A DNA stretch of 25,200 nt from an uncultured Brevundimonas sp. (lineage in GTDB: Bacteria > Pseudomonadota > Alphaproteobacteria > Caulobacterales > Caulobacteraceae): positions 1 through 25,200 of the forward strand of contig CAMPGL010000012.1 of NCBI GenBank assembly GCA_946885435.1, written 5' to 3'. The notes beneath the pieces were generated by a model. The model was not told where the DNA came from. It did no database searches and was given only the letters and a program-made list of their open reading frames with translations. How positions within the stretch are numbered: position 1 is the first letter of the stretch; every line of letters starts with the position of its first letter. Shown here one piece after another: positions 22,749 through 25,200 of this stretch. The translations under genes were made by a program, and so were the position numbers.

Positions 22749-23489
22749 ATGTCCGAACAGTCTCCTCTCAAAGGCCGCATCGCGGTCGTCACCGGCGCGT
22801 CGCGCGGGATCGGTTTCGCCACGGCCCTGGCCCTGGCCAAGGCCGGAGCGCACGTGGTCGCGGCCGCCCGCACCCAAGGCGGGCTGGAGGACTTGGACGA
22901 CGCCGTCTTCGCCGCCACGGGCCAGCACGCCACGCTGGTGCCCTTCGACCTGGTGGACGGCGGAGCGATCGACCGGCTGGGCGGAGCGATCTACGAGCGG
23001 TTCGGCCGCATCGACGCCTGGGTGCACACGGCCGCGACCATGGGCGCGGCGGGCCTGACGCCCGTGAGCCACGCGGACCTGAGGGACTTCGCCCGGGTCG
23101 AGAAGGTCAACTTCACCGGCGTTTATCGCCTGATCCGCTCGTTCGAGCCGCTGCTGCGGGCATCGGATGCGGGGAGGGCCGTCTATGTGACCACCAGCGT
23201 GGCGCACGCGCCCAAGGCCTTCTGGGGCGCCTACGCCGCGACCAAGGCGGGGGCCGAGACGCTCGTCCGCTGCTGGGCTGACGAGATCGAGAACACCCCG
23301 ATCCGCGTCGCCGTGGTCGATCCGGGTCGCATGCGTACGCAACTGCGCGCCCAGGCCTATCCGGGTGAGGATCCGGCAATCCATCCCGAGCCGTCCGAGA
23401 TCGGACCGCTGATGGTCGAGCTGTGCCTGCCGGACCGGGCGCCGCCGGGGCTGGTGAGCTTTCCGGAGTGGAAGGCCGGGCGCGCCTAG
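22749..23489 (+). CDS. Short-chain dehydrogenase/reductase
   Basis: A 246-aa NAD(P)-dependent oxidoreductase of the classical SDR fold, substrate unknown. The cofactor motif is TGASRGIG (15-22); the catalytic set is N121, S150, Y162 and K166 (AYAATKAG). The usual NNAG region reads HTAATMG. GRMRTQLRAQAYPGEDP follows the active site as in YciK-like family members. It lies 33 nt after purF, with a weak ribosome site, and shares its stop as CTAG with the convergent der gene. Confidence 0.88.
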   Translation: MSEQSPLKGRIAVVTGASRGIGFATALALAKAGAHVVAAARTQGGLEDLDDAVFAATGQHATLVPFDLVDGGAIDRLGGAIYERFGRIDAWVHTAATMGAAGLTPVSHADLRDFARVEKVNFTGVYRLIRSFEPLLRASDAGRAVYVTTSVAHAPKAFWGAYAATKAGAETLVRCWADEIENTPIRVAVVDPGRMRTQLRAQAYPGEDPAIHPEPSEIGPLMVELCLPDRAPPGLVSFPEWKAGRA

Positions 23490-25069
23490 CGCTTGGGCTT
23501 GCCCGACTGGCCGGTGCGCACGCGGCCTGAGCGGCTGACCTGGCGGGCGCCGCCTCTGGCGCGCTTGCCGACCAGGGCCGAGCCGCCGGACTTGCCGGAC
23601 GCCGAGGCCTTCACGCCACTGACCGTCTTGGTCTTCGGTTTCCGCTTGGAGACGGCCTTGGGTTGGGCGTCCGCGGCCTTCTCGGAGGCCCGGCGCTTGG
23701 CGCGGGCGCCCTCGCGAGCCGGGGCCTTGTCGCCACCCTCCGCATAGGGGTTGGCGCCCGACTTGACCGTCAGCCGCATGGGCACGCCGGGCAGGTCGAA
23801 GCTCTCGCGCAGCGAGTTGATCAGATAGCGCCGGTAGTGGTCGGGCATCTGGGTGGCGCGGCTGGCGAACAGGACGAAGGTCGGCGGCCGGGCCTTGGTC
23901 TGGGCCATGTACTTCGGCTTGATCCGGCGGCCGTCGACGGCGGGCGGCGGGTGGCGCTGGACGGCGAGCGCCAGCCAGTCGTTGAGGTCGCGGGTCTTCA
24001 CCTTGGCCGACCACTGGCGGTGGGCGTCGAGCACCGCGGGCATGAGCCGGTCGACATGCCGCCCAGTCAGCGCCGACAGGGCCACCAGCGGCGCCCCGCG
24101 CAGCTGCGGCAGCTTGCGGTCGGCCTCCTCGCGCATTTCCTTCAGGCGATCGCCGCCGTCCTCGACCTTGTCCCACTTGGCCAGGCAGTAGACGAGCGCG
24201 CGGCCCTCGCGCTCGACCAGATCGGCGAGCTGCAGGTCCTGGGTGTCGAAGGCGTCGTCCTTGTCCATGACCAGAACGACCACCTCGGCGAAGGTGATGG
24301 CGCGGATGGTGTCGGCGACCGACAGCTTCTCCAGCTTCTCGTTGACCTTGGCCTTGCGACGCAGGCCCGCGGTGTCGACCAGGCGGATCGGGCGGCCGTT
24401 CCACTCGAAGTCGACGGAGATGGAGTCGCGGGTGATGCCGGCCTCGGGCCCGGTTAGCAGGCGGTCCTCGCCGATCAGGCGGTTGACCAGGGTCGACTTG
24501 CCCGCGTTCGGACGGCCGATGATGGCGACCATGACGGGCTTGCCGGCCTCGTCCTCGTCTTCGGGGTCTTCCTCGGGTTCGTAGCGCAGGACGGCCTGGT
24601 AGAGATCCGCCATGCCCTCGCCGTGCTCGGCGGACAGGGCGACGGGCTCTCCGAAGCCGAGCGAGTTGGCCTCGCCGACGCCGAGGTCCCCTGCCCGGCC
24701 CTCGGCCTTGTTGGCGACGAGGATGACCGGCTTGTCGCGCCGCTGGCGCAGCAGCTCGGCGAAGATGCGATCGAGGGCCACGACGCCCTCGCGGGCGTCG
24801 ACGACGAACAGGACCACGTCGGCCTCGTCGACGGCGAGTTCGGTCTGGCGGCGCATGCGCGCCTCCAGGCTCTCGTCGGAGACGTCCTCGAAGCCGGCGG
24901 TGTCGATCAGCTCCAGGTCGATGTCGCCTAGCCGCCCGGTACCGAACCGCCGGTCGCGGGTCACCCCCGGCTGGTCGTCCACGATGGCGAGCTTGCGGCC
25001 CGCCAGCCGGTTGAACAGCGTGGACTTGCCGACATTCGGCCGCCCGACGATCGCGAGTTTGAGCGCCAT
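23486..25069 (-). CDS. der: Ribosome-assembly GTPase Der (EngA)
   Basis: A tandem GTPase needed for 50S ribosome maturation. First G domain: GRPNVGKS (9-16), DTAG (56-59), NKAE; second G domain: GRPNAGKS (185-192), DTAGLRRK (232-239). A KH-like domain follows (about 365-455). The second NKxD motif reads AKWD (codon GCC for the usual Asn). The 527-aa length exceeds the usual 440-490 through a basic, low-complexity tail of about 70 residues (rich in Lys, Arg, Ser, Gly) that may contact rRNA. The upstream neighbour is a bamB-like gene, as in many proteobacteria. Confidence 0.95.
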   Translation of the reverse strand: MALKLAIVGRPNVGKSTLFNRLAGRKLAIVDDQPGVTRDRRFGTGRLGDIDLELIDTAGFEDVSDESLEARMRRQTELAVDEADVVLFVVDAREGVVALDRIFAELLRQRRDKPVILVANKAEGRAGDLGVGEANSLGFGEPVALSAEHGEGMADLYQAVLRYEPEEDPEDEDEAGKPVMVAIIGRPNAGKSTLVNRLIGEDRLLTGPEAGITRDSISVDFEWNGRPIRLVDTAGLRRKAKVNEKLEKLSVADTIRAITFAEVVVLVMDKDDAFDTQDLQLADLVEREGRALVYCLAKWDKVEDGGDRLKEMREEADRKLPQLRGAPLVALSALTGRHVDRLMPAVLDAHRQWSAKVKTRDLNDWLALAVQRHPPPAVDGRRIKPKYMAQTKARPPTFVLFASRATQMPDHYRRYLINSLRESFDLPGVPMRLTVKSGANPYAEGGDKAPAREGARAKRRASEKAADAQPKAVSKRKPKTKTVSGVKASASGKSGGSALVGKRARGGARQVSRSGRVRTGQSGKPKR

Positions 25070-25091
25070 TCGGGCGACTGTACCTGCCTGA

Positions 25092-25200
25092 TCAGCGAAT
25101 CGCGATCAGGTCGGCCTCCTGCGTGACCACATAGACCGTATCGCCCATGGCGATCGGCGACAGCGTCGACGGACCCTTCAGATCCAGGCGCTTCTCGATC
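25092..25200 (-). CDS. bamB: BamB-like outer-membrane assembly beta-propeller (C-terminus only)
   Basis: The last 36 codons of a minus-strand gene, ending ...GDTVYVVTQEADLIAIR and TGA at 25094-25092. This is the closing blade of a PQQ-like/BamB propeller, and bamB commonly precedes der. It lies 22 nt upstream of der and is probably co-transcribed. The rest lies beyond the window, so the identification rests on a short end and on synteny. Confidence 0.6.
   Translation of the reverse strand, partial: IEKRLDLKGPSTLSPIAMGDTVYVVTQEADLIAIR

Noticed and set aside
21054..24404. 1116-codon open frame on the minus strand
   Set aside because: Opposite cvpA, purF and SDR, and out of frame with der. It has low-complexity, Arg/Gly/Asp-rich translation with no family motif.

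Overview
The window is a high-GC, densely coded chromosomal segment that looks alphaproteobacterial, most likely Caulobacterales (Caulobacter, Brevundimonas or Phenylobacterium type). The pointers are an iscR / cysteine desulfurase / sufB order, a DUF2336 protein, the radA-cvpA-purF and bamB-der neighbourhoods, few ATG-only starts and many 4-nt gene overlaps. Family assignments come from reading the proteins; no database search was run.

Layout. (1) 1-2196, minus: start of a SUF iron-sulfur operon (iscR, a NifS-like cysteine desulfurase, then sufB running off the left edge), each gene overlapping the next. A promoter with an IscR-type box on its -35 lies at about 2276-2308. (2) 2348-2998, plus: an alpha/beta-hydrolase whose nucleophile serine is replaced by glutamine. 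(3) 3009-8173: an inorganic-carbon region. It holds an exported iota-class carbonic anhydrase-like protein translationally coupled to an SbtA-type bicarbonate transporter, and a divergent LysR regulator with a perfect 13-bp dyad between them. Next come a beta-carbonic anhydrase that has lost a zinc ligand, coupled to an Alx/TerC-family membrane protein, a 63-aa DUF465 protein, and a second, intact beta-carbonic anhydrase. The iota-CA/sbtA/lysR block is bracketed by two direct copies (85 nt, about 84% identical) of the 3' end of the hydrolase gene, so the block probably arrived by insertion or recombination. (4) 8187-14025, minus: RND efflux permease, its membrane-fusion adaptor, a predicted exported beta-barrel protein and a class II aldolase/adducin protein. 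(5) 14174-18256, plus: DUF2336 protein, NAD kinase, an Hpt phosphotransfer protein, cyclophilin and alanine racemase. (6) 18253-18867, minus: a lipoprotein. (7) 19262-23489, plus: radA-cvpA-purF with ATGA overlaps, then an SDR oxidoreductase. (8) 23486-25200, minus: der, and the C-terminus of a bamB-like gene.

How the genes may work together. The central block can be read as a small carbon-supply module. A periplasmic iota-CA would interconvert CO2 and bicarbonate, SbtA would import bicarbonate with sodium, and cytoplasmic beta-CA would equilibrate the pool for carboxylases. LysR would switch the import arm, and the Alx-type protein may tie the module to alkaline or manganese stress. No RuBisCO, carboxysome or SbtB gene is present in the window, so use in a heterotroph's low-CO2 or high-pH response is more likely than autotrophy. 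The remaining genes are mostly ordinary housekeeping or efflux genes. No tRNA, rRNA, CRISPR array, transposase or integrase was seen.
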